In this document: piece by piece, positions 49,935-59,338 of the stretch | Layout of the letters: every line of letters starts with the position of its first letter | Numbering within the stretch: the first letter of the stretch is position 1 | From: Microbacterium sp. W4I20 | Lineage (GTDB): Bacteria; Actinomycetota; Actinomycetes; Actinomycetales; Microbacteriaceae | DNA: 64,000 bases | Reading direction: 5' to 3' | Assembly (NCBI RefSeq): GCF_030816505.1 | Contig: NZ_JAUSYB010000001.1 | Span: 744,001-808,000 of the forward strand | Position numbers and translations under genes: made by a program | Notes under the pieces: generated by a model | Told to the model about the DNA's origin: nothing | Databases searched by the model: none | Seen by the model: the letters and a program-made list of their open reading frames with translations, nothing else

Positions 49935-52718
49935 TCAGCCGCGAGGCTTCTCGACGAGTTCGATCGTCTCGATCTCATCGCCGATCTGGATGTCATTGAA
50001 CTTGCCGAGGCCGATACCGGCCTCGTAGTCCGTGCGGACCTCGGTGACGTCGTCCTTGAACCGGCGCAGCGACTCGATGGCGAGTGCATCGCCGACGACG
50101 ACGCCATCGCGGATGACGCGGGCCTTGGCGTTTCGCGTGATCGTTCCCGACCGCACGATGACACCGGCGATGTTGCCGAACTTGGAGGAACGGAAGACCT
50201 CGCGGATCTCCGCGACGCCCGACTGGACCTCTTCGTACTCCGGCTTCAGCATGCCCTTCAGCGAGTTCTCGACCTCGTCGATGGCGTTGTAGATCACCGA
50301 GTAGAACCGGATGTCGACGCCTTCGCGCTGAGCGCGCTCGCGCGCCTTCGTGTCGGGACGCACGTTGAAGCCGACGATGATCGCGTTGTCGATCGTCGCC
50401 AGGTTCACGTCGGACTCGGTGATCGCACCCACACCGCGGTGGATGATGCGCAGCTGCACCGAATCGTCGACCTCGATCTTGAGGAGCGACTCCTCCAGCG
50501 CCTCGACGGCACCGGAGACGTCACCCTTGATGATGAGGTTGAGCGACTCGACCTTGCCCTCCTGGAGAGCGCGGGTGAAGTCCTCGAGCGAGATGCGCTT
50601 GCGGGCCTTGGCCAGCTGGGCGTTGCGCTCGACGGCTTCGCGCTTCTCAGCGATCTGACGAGCCATGCGGTCTTCCTCGGTGACGATGAAGACGTCGCCG
50701 GCGCGGGGCACGGAGTTCAGACCCTGCACCTGCACCGGACGCGACGGGTAGGCCTCGAGGACCGCATCGCCGTTCTCGTCGGCCATCGCACGCACACGGC
50801 CGTAGGCGGTGCCTGCGACGATCGCGTCACCGATACGGAGCGTTCCGGACTGGATCAGCACCGTGGCGATCGAACCGCGGCCCTTGTCGAGCTTCGCCTC
50901 GATGGCGACACCGCGAGCGGCCTTGTTCGGGTTGGCGGTCAGGTCGAGACCGGCGTCAGCGGTGAGCAGCACCGCGTCCAGGAGCTCCTGGATGCCGGTG
51001 CCGGCACGAGCCGACACGTCGACGAACATGACGTCTCCACCGAACTCCTCCGCGACCAGACCGTACTCGGTGAGCTGCTGGCGCACCTTGGACGGGTTGG
51101 CGTCGGGCTTGTCGACCTTGTTGACCGCGACCACGATCGGCACGTTCGCCGCCTGGGCGTGGTTCAGAGCCTCCACCGTCTGCGGCATGATGCCGTCGTC
51201 GGCGGCGACCACGAGGATCGCGAGGTCGGTCACCTGAGCACCACGGGCACGCATGGCGGTGAACGCCTCGTGACCCGGGGTGTCGATGAAGGTGATCGCG
51301 CGCTCGATGTTCTCGTGCTCGGTCCACACCTGGTACGCACCGATGTGCTGGGTGATGCCACCGGCCTCGCCCTCGATGACGTTGGTCTGGCGGATGGCGT
51401 CGAGCAGTCGGGTCTTACCGTGGTCGACGTGACCCATGACGGTGACGACCGGCGGACGGATCTCGAGGTCGTCCTCGCTCTCCTCCTCGAGCTCCTGATC
51501 GAGGTTGAGACCGAAGCCCTCGAGGAGCTCCTTGTCCTCGTCCTCGGGCGAGACCATCTGGATCTTGTAACCCAGCTCCTCACCCAAGACCTCGAACGTG
51601 GCCTCGTCCAGCGACTCGGTGGCCGTGGCCATCTCGCCGAGGTTGAAGAGGATGGTGACGAGAGTTCCCGGCTGAACCGTGTAGCCCGTCAGCGTCTCGA
51701 TCTTGTCGGCGAAGTCCGCGATGGACGCGCCGCGACGCATGCGGATGATCTCCCCGTTGCCGCGGGTGACGTTGACGCCACCGACGACCGGAGCACTCCG
51801 CATCTCGAACTCTTGCCGCTTCGCCCGCCGCGACTTGCGCTGCTTGCTCTTGCCGCCGCCCTTGCCGAAGGCACCTGCGGTACCACCGCCGGGGCCACGG
51901 CCGCGACCGCCGCCGCCACCCGGACGACCGGCGAAGCCGCCGCCACCGGGACGTGCACCGGGGCCGCCTGCACCACCGGGTCCGCCGGCACCGCCGGGAC
52001 GACCGGGGCCGCCGGGACGCTGCTGGAACGGGGCGCCACCGGGACGACCGCCGCCACCGGGACGACCGGCACCACCGGGACGACCGGGACCGCCGGGACG
52101 CGGGGCACCCGGACGCGGAGCGCCGGGGCGAGGCGCCTGCGGGCGCGGGATGTTTCCGGGCGTCGGGCTCGGGCGCTGGCCCATGCCCTGCGCGGAAGCG
52201 AAGGGGTTGTTGCCCGGACGGGGACCCGCCGGACGCTGACCCATCCCCTGCGAGGAGGAGAACGGGTTGTTACCGGGGCGCGGGGCTCCGGGCTTCGGGG
52301 CGCCGCCGTCGGCGGACTTCTCCGCAGCGGGCGCAGCAGCTGCTGCCGGTGCCGCGGGGGCCTCTGCAGCGGGCGCGGGTGCGGCCGGAGCCGGAGCTTC
52401 GGGCTCGGGTGCCGGGGCCGGGGCCGGCTCGGGGGCAGGCTTCGGACCGGGCTTCGGGCCGGGCGTCGGCGCCTGCTTCGCGCCGGGCTTCGAGGCGGCG
52501 GGCTTCGACGCGGGCTTGGCTGCAGGCGCAGCATCCGCACCGGTCTTGAGCGAGCCATCGGCTTCGATCGCCGCGCGCAGCTTGCGCGCCACCGGCGGTT
52601 CGATGGTCGAGGACGGGCTCTTCACGAACTCGCCGAGTTCTTTGAGCTTTGCAAGAGCGACCTTGCTGTCGACGCCGAGTTCGGCGGCGATCTCATGTAC
52701 GCGTGGTTTACCAGCCAC
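49935..52718 (-). CDS. infB: translation initiation factor IF-2
   Basis: The 927-residue GTPase starts with an IF2_N domain ([28 protein letters not shown]), then a long Pro/Ala and Gly/Arg/Pro low-complexity linker (about 60-300) with two near-identical copies of NNPFxSxQGMGQRP. The GTPase core has GHVDHGKT (G1), DTPGHEAF (G3) and NKVDKP (G4), followed by the IF2 C-terminal beta-barrels. It loads initiator tRNA on the 30S subunit. GTG start at 52718. Confidence 0.98.
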   Translation of the reverse strand: MAGKPRVHEIAAELGVDSKVALAKLKELGEFVKSPSSTIEPPVARKLRAAIEADGSLKTGADAAPAAKPASKPAASKPGAKQAPTPGPKPGPKPAPEPAPAPAPEPEAPAPAAPAPAAEAPAAPAAAAAPAAEKSADGGAPKPGAPRPGNNPFSSSQGMGQRPAGPRPGNNPFASAQGMGQRPSPTPGNIPRPQAPRPGAPRPGAPRPGGPGRPGGAGRPGGGGRPGGAPFQQRPGGPGRPGGAGGPGGAGGPGARPGGGGFAGRPGGGGGRGRGPGGGTAGAFGKGGGKSKQRKSRRAKRQEFEMRSAPVVGGVNVTRGNGEIIRMRRGASIADFADKIETLTGYTVQPGTLVTILFNLGEMATATESLDEATFEVLGEELGYKIQMVSPEDEDKELLEGFGLNLDQELEEESEDDLEIRPPVVTVMGHVDHGKTRLLDAIRQTNVIEGEAGGITQHIGAYQVWTEHENIERAITFIDTPGHEAFTAMRARGAQVTDLAILVVAADDGIMPQTVEALNHAQAANVPIVVAVNKVDKPDANPSKVRQQLTEYGLVAEEFGGDVMFVDVSARAGTGIQELLDAVLLTADAGLDLTANPNKAARGVAIEAKLDKGRGSIATVLIQSGTLRIGDAIVAGTAYGRVRAMADENGDAVLEAYPSRPVQVQGLNSVPRAGDVFIVTEEDRMARQIAEKREAVERNAQLAKARKRISLEDFTRALQEGKVESLNLIIKGDVSGAVEALEESLLKIEVDDSVQLRIIHRGVGAITESDVNLATIDNAIIVGFNVRPDTKARERAQREGVDIRFYSVIYNAIDEVENSLKGMLKPEYEEVQSGVAEIREVFRSSKFGNIAGVIVRSGTITRNAKARVIRDGVVVGDALAIESLRRFKDDVTEVRTDYEAGIGLGKFNDIQIGDEIETIELVEKPRG

Positions 52719-52812
52719 AATTCTCCTGTCTGAGTCGGTCCACCCAGACAGGGCAGACCACTAGTCGCGGACGGGTCTCATTTCGAGCCGTTCACTTTGT
52801 TTCCATAGCTGT

Positions 52813-53067
52813 TCAGCCTTTGTTTCTTGGTGGGTTCTGTTCGAAGTTCCGCGTGTCCAACGGAGTGGAGACGCGCAGTGCTCGACCGAATGCGCGACGC
52901 CGCAGAGCGGCATCCATGCATTCCCGTGTCGGATGCACCCATGCGCCTCTCCCCGGCAGAACCGCGTCCTCGTCCATGACGAGCACATTGTTCTGGGACA
53001 CCACTCTGAGAAGAGCGGAGCGGGAAGCACGCATGCGACAGCCGACGCACGTTCGTACGGGTTCCAT
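52813..53067 (-). CDS. ylxR: YlxR/RnpM family RNA-binding protein
   Basis: The 84-residue protein starts MEPVRTCVGCRMRASRSALLRVV with the YlxR CxxC and RxxL motifs, and GRGAWVHPTRECMDAALRRRAFGRAL follows. It occupies its conserved position between nusA and infB. Family members bind RNA and have been linked to RNase P control in Firmicutes. Confidence 0.94.
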   Translation of the reverse strand: MEPVRTCVGCRMRASRSALLRVVSQNNVLVMDEDAVLPGRGAWVHPTRECMDAALRRRAFGRALRVSTPLDTRNFEQNPPRNKG

Positions 53068-53126
53068 CTTACACCTGCGTTCCGCCGCCCCTCGCTCTCA
53101 CCCGGAGAGTCGAGGGGCGGATGCGG

Positions 53127-54113
53127 TCAGTCGTCGAGGACGCTGTCGGGCTGGATGTCGATCTTCGCCCCGGTGAGCTTGGCGGCCAGACGCGCGTTCT
53201 GACCCTCCTTGCCGATCGCGAGCGACAGCTGGTAGTCGGGCACCAGAGCACGGACGGCCTTGGTCCCGGCGTCGAGCACGAAGGCGCTCGTCACCTTGGC
53301 GGGCGACAGGGCGTGGGCGACGAATGTCGCGAGATCGGGATCGTGGTCGACGATGTCGATCTTCTCCCCCGCGAGCTCCTCGGTCACCGCACGGACGCGA
53401 CGCCCCATCTCGCCGATGCAGGCGCCCTTCGCGTTGATGGACGGGTCGTTCGCCCTGACGGCGATCTTGGTGCGATGCCCCGCCTCGCGAGCGAGCGAGA
53501 CGATCTCGACCAGTCCCGCGGCGATCTCGGGCACTTCGAGCGCGAAGAGCCTGCGGACCAGGCCGGGGTGGGTGCGTGACACGGTGATCTGCGGACCCTT
53601 GAGACCCTTCGCCACGCTCGTGACGTACACGCGCAACCGGGCGCCGTGGGTGTACTCCTCGCCAGGCACCTGCTCCTCAGGCGGGAGGATGGCCTCGACG
53701 GCGCCGAGGTCGACGTGGATCATCCGCGGGTTCGGCCCCTGCTGGATCACGCCGGCGACGATGTCGCCCTCTTTGTCCTTGAAGTCGCCGAGCACGACGT
53801 CATCAGCGATGTCGCGCAGACGCTGGCTGATGACCTGCTTGGCGGCGAAGGCGGCGATGCGGCCGAAGTCGTCGGGAGTCGCGTCCTCCTCGCCGATGAT
53901 CGCGCCCTCTTCATCCCGGACGACCTGGAGCACGTCGACATGACCCGTCTTGCGATCGAGGTGCACACGGACGCCTTCGGGGGCCGCGCCGTCACCGGCG
54001 ACGTGCTTGGAGTAAGCGGTCAGGATCGCCTGCTCGATGATCGAGACGAGTTCCTCGAAGGGAATCGCCTTCTCCTTCTCGATCCCTCGCAGCAGACTCA
54101 ATTCGATGTCCAT
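53127..54113 (-). CDS. nusA: transcription termination/antitermination factor NusA
   Basis: The 328-residue protein has the N-terminal RNAP-binding domain (MDIELSLLRGIEKEKAIPFEELVSIIEQAILTAY), an S1 domain (GDIVAGVIQQGPNPRMIHVDLGAVEAILPPEEQ) and two KH domains (REAGHRTKIAVRANDPSINAKGACIGEMGRRV; VPDYQLSLAIGKEGQNARLAAKLTG). It lacks the acidic C-terminal repeats of E. coli NusA, as usual in Actinobacteria. ATG 54113 follows GGGAGG. rimP, normally just upstream, is missing; a divergent amine oxidase gene is there instead. Confidence 0.97.
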   Translation of the reverse strand: MDIELSLLRGIEKEKAIPFEELVSIIEQAILTAYSKHVAGDGAAPEGVRVHLDRKTGHVDVLQVVRDEEGAIIGEEDATPDDFGRIAAFAAKQVISQRLRDIADDVVLGDFKDKEGDIVAGVIQQGPNPRMIHVDLGAVEAILPPEEQVPGEEYTHGARLRVYVTSVAKGLKGPQITVSRTHPGLVRRLFALEVPEIAAGLVEIVSLAREAGHRTKIAVRANDPSINAKGACIGEMGRRVRAVTEELAGEKIDIVDHDPDLATFVAHALSPAKVTSAFVLDAGTKAVRALVPDYQLSLAIGKEGQNARLAAKLTGAKIDIQPDSVLDD

Positions 54114-54245
54114 GACGGCCTCCCTATTCAGCTCTCGTCGCGCCTGTTCGCACGCGCGACATCCGTACCACGATACCCTGTGCCCACCGCCTGTTGCCAC
54201 GGCGGCAGCTGCGCGGAAGCCGCTGAGACATCGCAGGAGGAACGC

Positions 54246-55601
54246 GTGGACAGGTTCGACACCATCGTCGTCGGAGCAGGGATGTCGGGGGTCACCGCCG
54301 CGCGCATGCTCGCGGATGCCGGTCAGCGGGTCGTCGTGCTGGAAGGGCGCGATCGTGTCGGCGGTCGGATGAACACCGATCGACAGGCAGCCTTCCCCGT
54401 CGATCTCGGCGCCTCCTGGGTGCACGGGATCGACGCGTCCCCGCTTTGGGAGTTCGTGCAGGCGCTCGGCATCCCCACGCTCGAGTACACGGTGGGCAGC
54501 TTCCAGGTCGGCGGCCGCCCGATCGAGAACTTCGACGGAGACGGCCGGGCGATGGATGCCGCGGCCATCGCGCAGTGGATATCCGATGTCGACGAGGCCG
54601 ATCGTCTCCTCGTGGAGGAGATCGCGGCCTCCTCCCCCGGCGACACGTATCTTGATGTGACCGAACGCGCGCTCGACCGCTCAGGACTGTCGCCGGAGCG
54701 CATCGACGAGATCCGGGAGTTCTTCCGCCACCGCGTCGAGGAGCAGTGCGGCGCTTGGATCGGCGATCTCGACGCGCACGGTCTCGACGAGGACGCCATC
54801 GACGGCGACGAGGTCATCTTCCCGCGCGGCTACGACGAACTCCCGCATCGCATCGGCGCGGGACTCGACATCCGGCTGGATCACGTCGTCACCCGCGTCA
54901 CCCGTTCGGATGCCGGTGTCGTCGTCAGGACCGATGGTGACGAGTTCACCGCGGATCGCGTCGTCGTGACCGTGCCGCTCGGCGTTCTCCAGGCCGGGTC
55001 GATCGCGTTCGAGCCGCCTCTGCCGGAGTCTGTCGCCGGTCCCATCGGACGCCTGGGCATGGGCGTGTTCAACAAGATCTTCATCCAGTTTCCCGAGCGG
55101 TTCTGGGCCGAGGGAAGCTATGTGATCCGGGCGCTCGGTGAGGCCGGGGAGCACTGGCACTCCTGGTACGACGTCTCCGCGGTGAGCGGCATCCCGACCC
55201 TGCTCACGTTCGCGGCGGGACCGTTCGGCCGGCGTATGCAGGAGCTTCCGGATGACGAGGTGGTCGCGGATGCCGTCCGTGCGCTGCGTGTGCTGTACGG
55301 CGACGCCGTGGGTGAGCCGCAGGCGCACTGGGTCACGCACTGGGGGCAGGACCGATTCTCCGTCGGCTCGTACTCGCATCTGGCGGTCGGGTCGTCGCAT
55401 CACGACCACGATGAACTCGCGGGTCCGGTCGACGGCGTGCTGCATTTCGCCGGCGAAGCCACCTGGGGCGACGAGCCCGCGACCGTGGGCGCAGCGTTCT
55501 ACTCAGGACACCGTGCCGCCGAGCGCATCCTCGGCCATTCGATCGACCTGGCCGAGTTCGCCGCGCGCATCACTGCGCGTGAGCAGACCGAAACGCGTTG
55601 A
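54246..55601 (+). CDS. flavin monoamine oxidase family protein
   Basis: The 451-residue FAD enzyme begins DTIVVGAGMSGVTAARMLADAGQRVVVLEGRDRVGGRMNTD (GxGxxG and the GGR motif), with LGASWVHGID and the C-terminal FAD-binding HFAGEATWGDEPATVGAAFYSGHRAAERIL. It probably oxidises an amine or polyamine. GTG 54246 follows AGGAGG at 6 nt; in-frame sequence further upstream lies antisense to nusA and is not similar to the family. Its 3' end overlaps the convergent LOG gene by 32 bp. Confidence 0.93.
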   Translation: MDRFDTIVVGAGMSGVTAARMLADAGQRVVVLEGRDRVGGRMNTDRQAAFPVDLGASWVHGIDASPLWEFVQALGIPTLEYTVGSFQVGGRPIENFDGDGRAMDAAAIAQWISDVDEADRLLVEEIAASSPGDTYLDVTERALDRSGLSPERIDEIREFFRHRVEEQCGAWIGDLDAHGLDEDAIDGDEVIFPRGYDELPHRIGAGLDIRLDHVVTRVTRSDAGVVVRTDGDEFTADRVVVTVPLGVLQAGSIAFEPPLPESVAGPIGRLGMGVFNKIFIQFPERFWAEGSYVIRALGEAGEHWHSWYDVSAVSGIPTLLTFAAGPFGRRMQELPDDEVVADAVRALRVLYGDAVGEPQAHWVTHWGQDRFSVGSYSHLAVGSSHHDHDELAGPVDGVLHFAGEATWGDEPATVGAAFYSGHRAAERILGHSIDLAEFAARITAREQTETR

Positions 55602-56610
55602 CCGCACCGATCAGCCGGAACAGATTCCCGACCTGACGCTGGTCGAGGTGCAGCATCAGCCGCGGCAGATGCAACAGGTCGTCGTCGCCGACCTCGGGAG
55701 GTAGCGGGCTCGTCCGCTCGATCCGCCCGGACGCCAGCATCAGACCGAACTGCTCGTTGAGCCCGTCGATCTCGGCATCCGTCGGCTCGTGGCGCAGGCG
55801 CAGCACCAGCGAATCCCCGACCCACCGAAGCGAGTCGTAGTTGTGCCAGAACCCGGCGATCTCCGCTCGCGCGGTCTCGACCGAATCCGTGACGACGACG
55901 CGGTCGAAGTCGCCGGGCGAGATGACGCCCATGGGCTCCAGGCACTCGTCGATGAAGCGCTGCAGTCCCTGCCAGAAGGTGCCGCCCGGCTGATCCAGGA
56001 GCACGATCGGCGTCGGCTCCGCCTTGCCCGTCTGCTGAAGCGTGAGCAGCTCGAACATCTCGTCGAGCGTGCCGAACCCGCCGGGGAGGCAGATGAAGCC
56101 GGACGACTCCTTGACGAGCATCAGCTTGCGGGTGAAGAAGTACTTCATCGCGACGACCTGGCCCTGGCCGGTGACGAGGCTGTTCGCCTTCTCCTCGAAC
56201 GGCAGACGGATCGACACCCCGAGCGAGAGTTCGGGACCCGCACCCTCCGCCGCGGCCTGCATGATCCCTGGCCCCGCGCCGGTCACGACCATCCACCCGT
56301 CGGCAGCGAGGGCAGCGGCAGTGTCCCGGGCCTGCAGGTAGAGGGGGTCGTCCTGGCGTGTGCGCGCGGAGCCGAAGACACTGACCTTCGGCACGCCGCG
56401 GAACGGTGCGAACAAGCGGAACGCGTCTCGCATCTCGGCGAGAGCGGCCGACGCGATCTTGAGATCGAGCCGGTCGGCATCGTCTTCGCCGAGCCCGATC
56501 GCCGTGCGCAGCATCCGCATCACCAGGCGGCGATCCGCGCTCACGCCGGCCTCGTCGAGCACCGCCTTGATCTCAGCCGTCAGGGACTCCGGCAGCGGTT
56601 CGTCGGTCAT
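55570..56610 (-). CDS. LOG family protein (Rossmann, TIGR00730-like)
   Basis: The 346-residue protein has a LOG/lysine-decarboxylase-like core: VSVFGSARTRQDDP, VVTGAGPGIMQAAAEGA and the signature FICLPGGFGTLDEMFELLTLQQTGK. LOG proteins release free cytokinin-type bases by hydrolysing nucleoside monophosphates; this is the longer form with N- and C-terminal extensions whose activity is less certain. It starts 11 nt after the proS stop, so it is cotranscribed with proS. Confidence 0.9.
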   Translation of the reverse strand: MTDEPLPESLTAEIKAVLDEAGVSADRRLVMRMLRTAIGLGEDDADRLDLKIASAALAEMRDAFRLFAPFRGVPKVSVFGSARTRQDDPLYLQARDTAAALAADGWMVVTGAGPGIMQAAAEGAGPELSLGVSIRLPFEEKANSLVTGQGQVVAMKYFFTRKLMLVKESSGFICLPGGFGTLDEMFELLTLQQTGKAEPTPIVLLDQPGGTFWQGLQRFIDECLEPMGVISPGDFDRVVVTDSVETARAEIAGFWHNYDSLRWVGDSLVLRLRHEPTDAEIDGLNEQFGLMLASGRIERTSPLPPEVGDDDLLHLPRLMLHLDQRQVGNLFRLIGAVNAFRSAHAQ

Positions 56611-56621
56611 ACGGGTTCCGA

Positions 56622-58376
56622 TCAGCTCGTGAGTCGGGCGATCGCCTCATCGAGGGACAGCGCGTCGCGCTCACCCGTGCTGCGATCCCACAGCTCCACC
56701 TGCCCGTCGGCAGCACCGCGACCGACGATCACGATCTTCGGCACGCCGACGAGTTCGGCGTCGCCGAACTTCACCCCCGGCGAGACCTTGGGACGATCGT
56801 CGTAGAGCACATCGAGGCCCGCGGTCTCGAGCTGCGCCGAGAGTTCCTCAGCAACATCGAACGCGACCTGGTCGCGTCCGGCTGCCACGACCTGCACGTC
56901 GAACGGCGCGACGGATGCCGGCCAGATCAGACCCTTGTCGTCGTTGTTGAGCTCGGCGATGATCGCGAGGATCCGGGTCACGCCGATGCCGTAGGAGCCC
57001 ATCGTGACGGTGACGAGCTTGCCGTTCTCGTTCAGCACCTTGAGCCCGAGAGTCTCCGCGAAGAAGCGACCGAGCTGGAAGACATGACCGATCTCCATGC
57101 CGCGCGCGAGCTCGACAGGCCCGGAGCCGTCCGGGGCAGGGTCGCCCGCACGGACGTTCGCGATCTCGACGATGCCATCGGCGAAGAAGTCACGTCCGGC
57201 GACGACCGAATGGGCGTGCTTCTGATCGATGTTCGCGCCGGTGATCCAGCTCGTCCCCTCGCTGACGCGGGGGTCGACCAGATAGCGGATGCCGGTGGCG
57301 GACTCTTCGCCGAGCACGGCGCCGGTCGGCGACCAGGGGCCGATGTACCCCTTCACGAGCAGCGGGTTGTTCTCGAAGTCGTCTTCCGTCGCGGTCGACA
57401 CATCGGCCGGGGCGAATGCCACTTCAGCCCGCTTCTCATCGACCTCGCGGTCGCCGGGGATGCCGACGACGACGAGCTCGCGAGTGCCGTCGAGGTGCGA
57501 GAGGGCGAGGACCACGTTCTTGAGCGTGTCGGCGGCGGTGTAGTCGCCGTCGAGGTGCGCGTTGCTGTGCGCGACGAGGGTCTCGATGGTCGGCGTGTCC
57601 GGCGAGTCGAAGATGACGGGCGAAGCGTCGGCATCGAAGGGAACGGCGTCCGGCACCGGCGTGGTGAACGCCTCGACGTTGGCCGCGTACCCGCCCGCGC
57701 TGCGGACGAAGGTGTCCTCGCCGACCGGCGTCGGGTGCAGGAACTCCTCGCTCCGCGCGCCTCCCATGAGTCCGTTGTCGGCGTTCACGATCACGTACTC
57801 CAGGCCGAGGCGCTGGAAGATGCGCTCGTACGCGTCTCGCTGCTCCTGGTAGCTGGTCTCGAGACCGGCATCCGACGCGTCGAAGGAGTAGGCGTCCTTC
57901 ATCGTGAACTCCCGGCCTCGGAGCAGCCCGGCACGGGGACGCGCCTCGTCGCGGTACTTGTCCTGGATCTGGTAGATCGTCAGGGGCAGGTCTTTGTACG
58001 ACGAGTAGAGGTCCTTCACCAGCAGGGTGAACATCTCCTCGTGGGTCGGCGCGAGGAGATAGTCGGCGCCCTTGCGGTCCTGAAGACGGAAGATGCCGTC
58101 GCCGTAGGATTCCCAGCGCCCGGACGCCTCGTAGGGATCGCGCGGCAGGAGGGCCGGGAAGTGCACTTCCTGAGCGCCGGCGGCGGCCATCTCTGCGCGG
58201 ATGATGGCCTCGATCTTCGCCTTGACCTTGAGGCCGAGCGGCAACCACGTGAACACGCCCGGGGCGGCGCGGCGGATGTAGCCAGCCCGGATCAGCAGCC
58301 GGTGGCTGGTGACCTCTGCTTCGGCAGGGTCTTCGCGGAGCGTGCGGAGGAAGAATTTCGAAAGACGAGTGACCAC
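56622..58376 (-). CDS. proS: prolyl-tRNA synthetase
   Basis: The 584-residue class II synthetase is of bacterial type with an insertion (editing-like) domain between motifs 2 and 3: motif 1 region [21 protein letters not shown], motif 2 [27 protein letters not shown], motif 3 [16 protein letters not shown], and a C-terminal anticodon domain ([23 protein letters not shown]). TAGACT and 6 nt precede the GTG, predicting a leaderless mRNA; the start also lies inside a perfect 14-bp inverted repeat. Confidence 0.97.
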   Translation of the reverse strand: MVTRLSKFFLRTLREDPAEAEVTSHRLLIRAGYIRRAAPGVFTWLPLGLKVKAKIEAIIRAEMAAAGAQEVHFPALLPRDPYEASGRWESYGDGIFRLQDRKGADYLLAPTHEEMFTLLVKDLYSSYKDLPLTIYQIQDKYRDEARPRAGLLRGREFTMKDAYSFDASDAGLETSYQEQRDAYERIFQRLGLEYVIVNADNGLMGGARSEEFLHPTPVGEDTFVRSAGGYAANVEAFTTPVPDAVPFDADASPVIFDSPDTPTIETLVAHSNAHLDGDYTAADTLKNVVLALSHLDGTRELVVVGIPGDREVDEKRAEVAFAPADVSTATEDDFENNPLLVKGYIGPWSPTGAVLGEESATGIRYLVDPRVSEGTSWITGANIDQKHAHSVVAGRDFFADGIVEIANVRAGDPAPDGSGPVELARGMEIGHVFQLGRFFAETLGLKVLNENGKLVTVTMGSYGIGVTRILAIIAELNNDDKGLIWPASVAPFDVQVVAAGRDQVAFDVAEELSAQLETAGLDVLYDDRPKVSPGVKFGDAELVGVPKIVIVGRGAADGQVELWDRSTGERDALSLDEAIARLTS

Positions 58377-58403
58377 GGCTCAAGTCTAGTGAGCCGTGGT
58401 CAC
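58369..58403. repeat. perfect 14-bp inverted repeat across the proS start
   Basis: GTGACCACGGCTCA (58369-58382), a 7-nt centre and TGAGCCGTGGTCAC (58390-58403). It covers the proS -10 element and start codon and also lies 20 nt after the stop of the upstream gene, so it may be that gene's terminator, an operator, or both. Confidence 0.7.
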
Positions 58404-58422
58404 TGGTCTCATCGACGCGGTG

Positions 58423-59193
58423 TCAGTTGAGCGCGGGCAGACCCGAGGGGACGACTCCGCCGCCGTACAGGCTGACCGCCAGCTCCTGCAGAGCGGTCAG
58501 GGCGACGCGCTGCGGGAGCGGCCCGTAGGAGATGCGTGCGACGCCGAGCTTCTCGTACTCGGATGCGGCGAGCGCGCCCGGGATGCCGATGACGCTGACC
58601 TTCCGCTCGCCGATGCCCTCGACGAGCTGGCGGGTCACGTGGGCATCGAGGATGCCAGGCACGAACACGGAGGTCGCACCGGCATCGATGTACGCGCGTC
58701 CGCGCTGGATCGCGTCGGCGATGCTCTCCTTCACGGGGCGCACGCCCGCGCGGACGAACGCGTCGGTGCGGGCGTTCAACGCGAACGGCACGCCCTCGGC
58801 CTCGGCTGCCTTCACGATCGCCTCGACCGCGGCGACCGACTCGTCGAACGGCTTGAGGCGGTCCTCCACGTTGGCTCCGACGACGCCGACGCCGATTGCG
58901 AGGCGCGTGGTCTCCCCCGCGTCTCCGTAGCCGTCGTCGAGGTCGGCGGTGACGGGAACCTGCACGGATGCCGCGATGCGTCCGACCATGTCGATCATCA
59001 CGTCGCGCGGCGTCGCCCCGTCGTCGTAGCCGAAGGATGCGGCGATGCCGTGGCCGGCGGTCGCGATCGCCTTGGTCTCGGGGAGTGCCGCGACGGCGCG
59101 CGCGCCGACGACGTCCCACACGTTCACGACCCGGAGGATCTCCGGCGCGTCATAGAGTCCGATCAGGGTCTGTGCCTTGGCTGCAGTGGTCAT
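58423..59193 (-). CDS. isocitrate lyase/PEP mutase family protein
   Basis: The 256-residue TIM-barrel protein contains VVNVWDVVGARAVAALP, TAGHGIAASFGYDDG, the metal-binding VTADLDDGYGD, GANVEDRL and FALNARTDAF. It is of the short PEP-mutase/2-methylisocitrate-lyase-like type; the isocitrate-lyase KKCGH Cys motif is absent, so another C-C or C-P lyase or hydrolase role is likely. Substrate unknown. Confidence 0.9.
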   Translation of the reverse strand: MTTAAKAQTLIGLYDAPEILRVVNVWDVVGARAVAALPETKAIATAGHGIAASFGYDDGATPRDVMIDMVGRIAASVQVPVTADLDDGYGDAGETTRLAIGVGVVGANVEDRLKPFDESVAAVEAIVKAAEAEGVPFALNARTDAFVRAGVRPVKESIADAIQRGRAYIDAGATSVFVPGILDAHVTRQLVEGIGERKVSVIGIPGALAASEYEKLGVARISYGPLPQRVALTALQELAVSLYGGGVVPSGLPALN

Positions 59194-59232
59194 GCCTCCA
59201 CGCTAACGCGGGTCGTCGACATCGGGGCCACG

Positions 59233-59311
59233 GAAGTTCGCAGAACGACACGAACCTCGCGGAGAAACTGTCGGATCGGTGCGAAGTTCCTGCCGAGCTG
59301 CGAGGTTCGTG
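59233..59311. repeat. interleaved inverted repeats upstream of the RNB gene
   Basis: CACGAACCTCGC (59249-59260) pairs perfectly with GCGAGGTTCGTG (59300-59311), and GGAAGTTCGC (59233-59242) pairs with GCGAAGTTCC (59281-59290) apart from one position. The order A-B-A'-B' is that of a pseudoknot. It may be a dispersed palindromic element of this genus. Confidence 0.55.
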
Positions 59312-59326
59312 ACGTCTTGCTCGACC

Positions 59327-59332
59327 TAGTGT
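59327..59332 (+). promoter_or_regulatory. -10 element (TAGTGT) of leaderless RNB gene
   Basis: TAGTGT and GGAGAC lead directly to ATG 59339. Confidence 0.5.
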
Positions 59333-59338
59333 GGAGAC

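Noticed and set aside
49185..52733. Very long open frame on the plus strand opposite infB and rbfA (about 1180 codons)
   Set aside because: It is the antisense of infB; the high GC content removes stop codons. It is rich in Arg/Asp/Val and shows no domain pattern.
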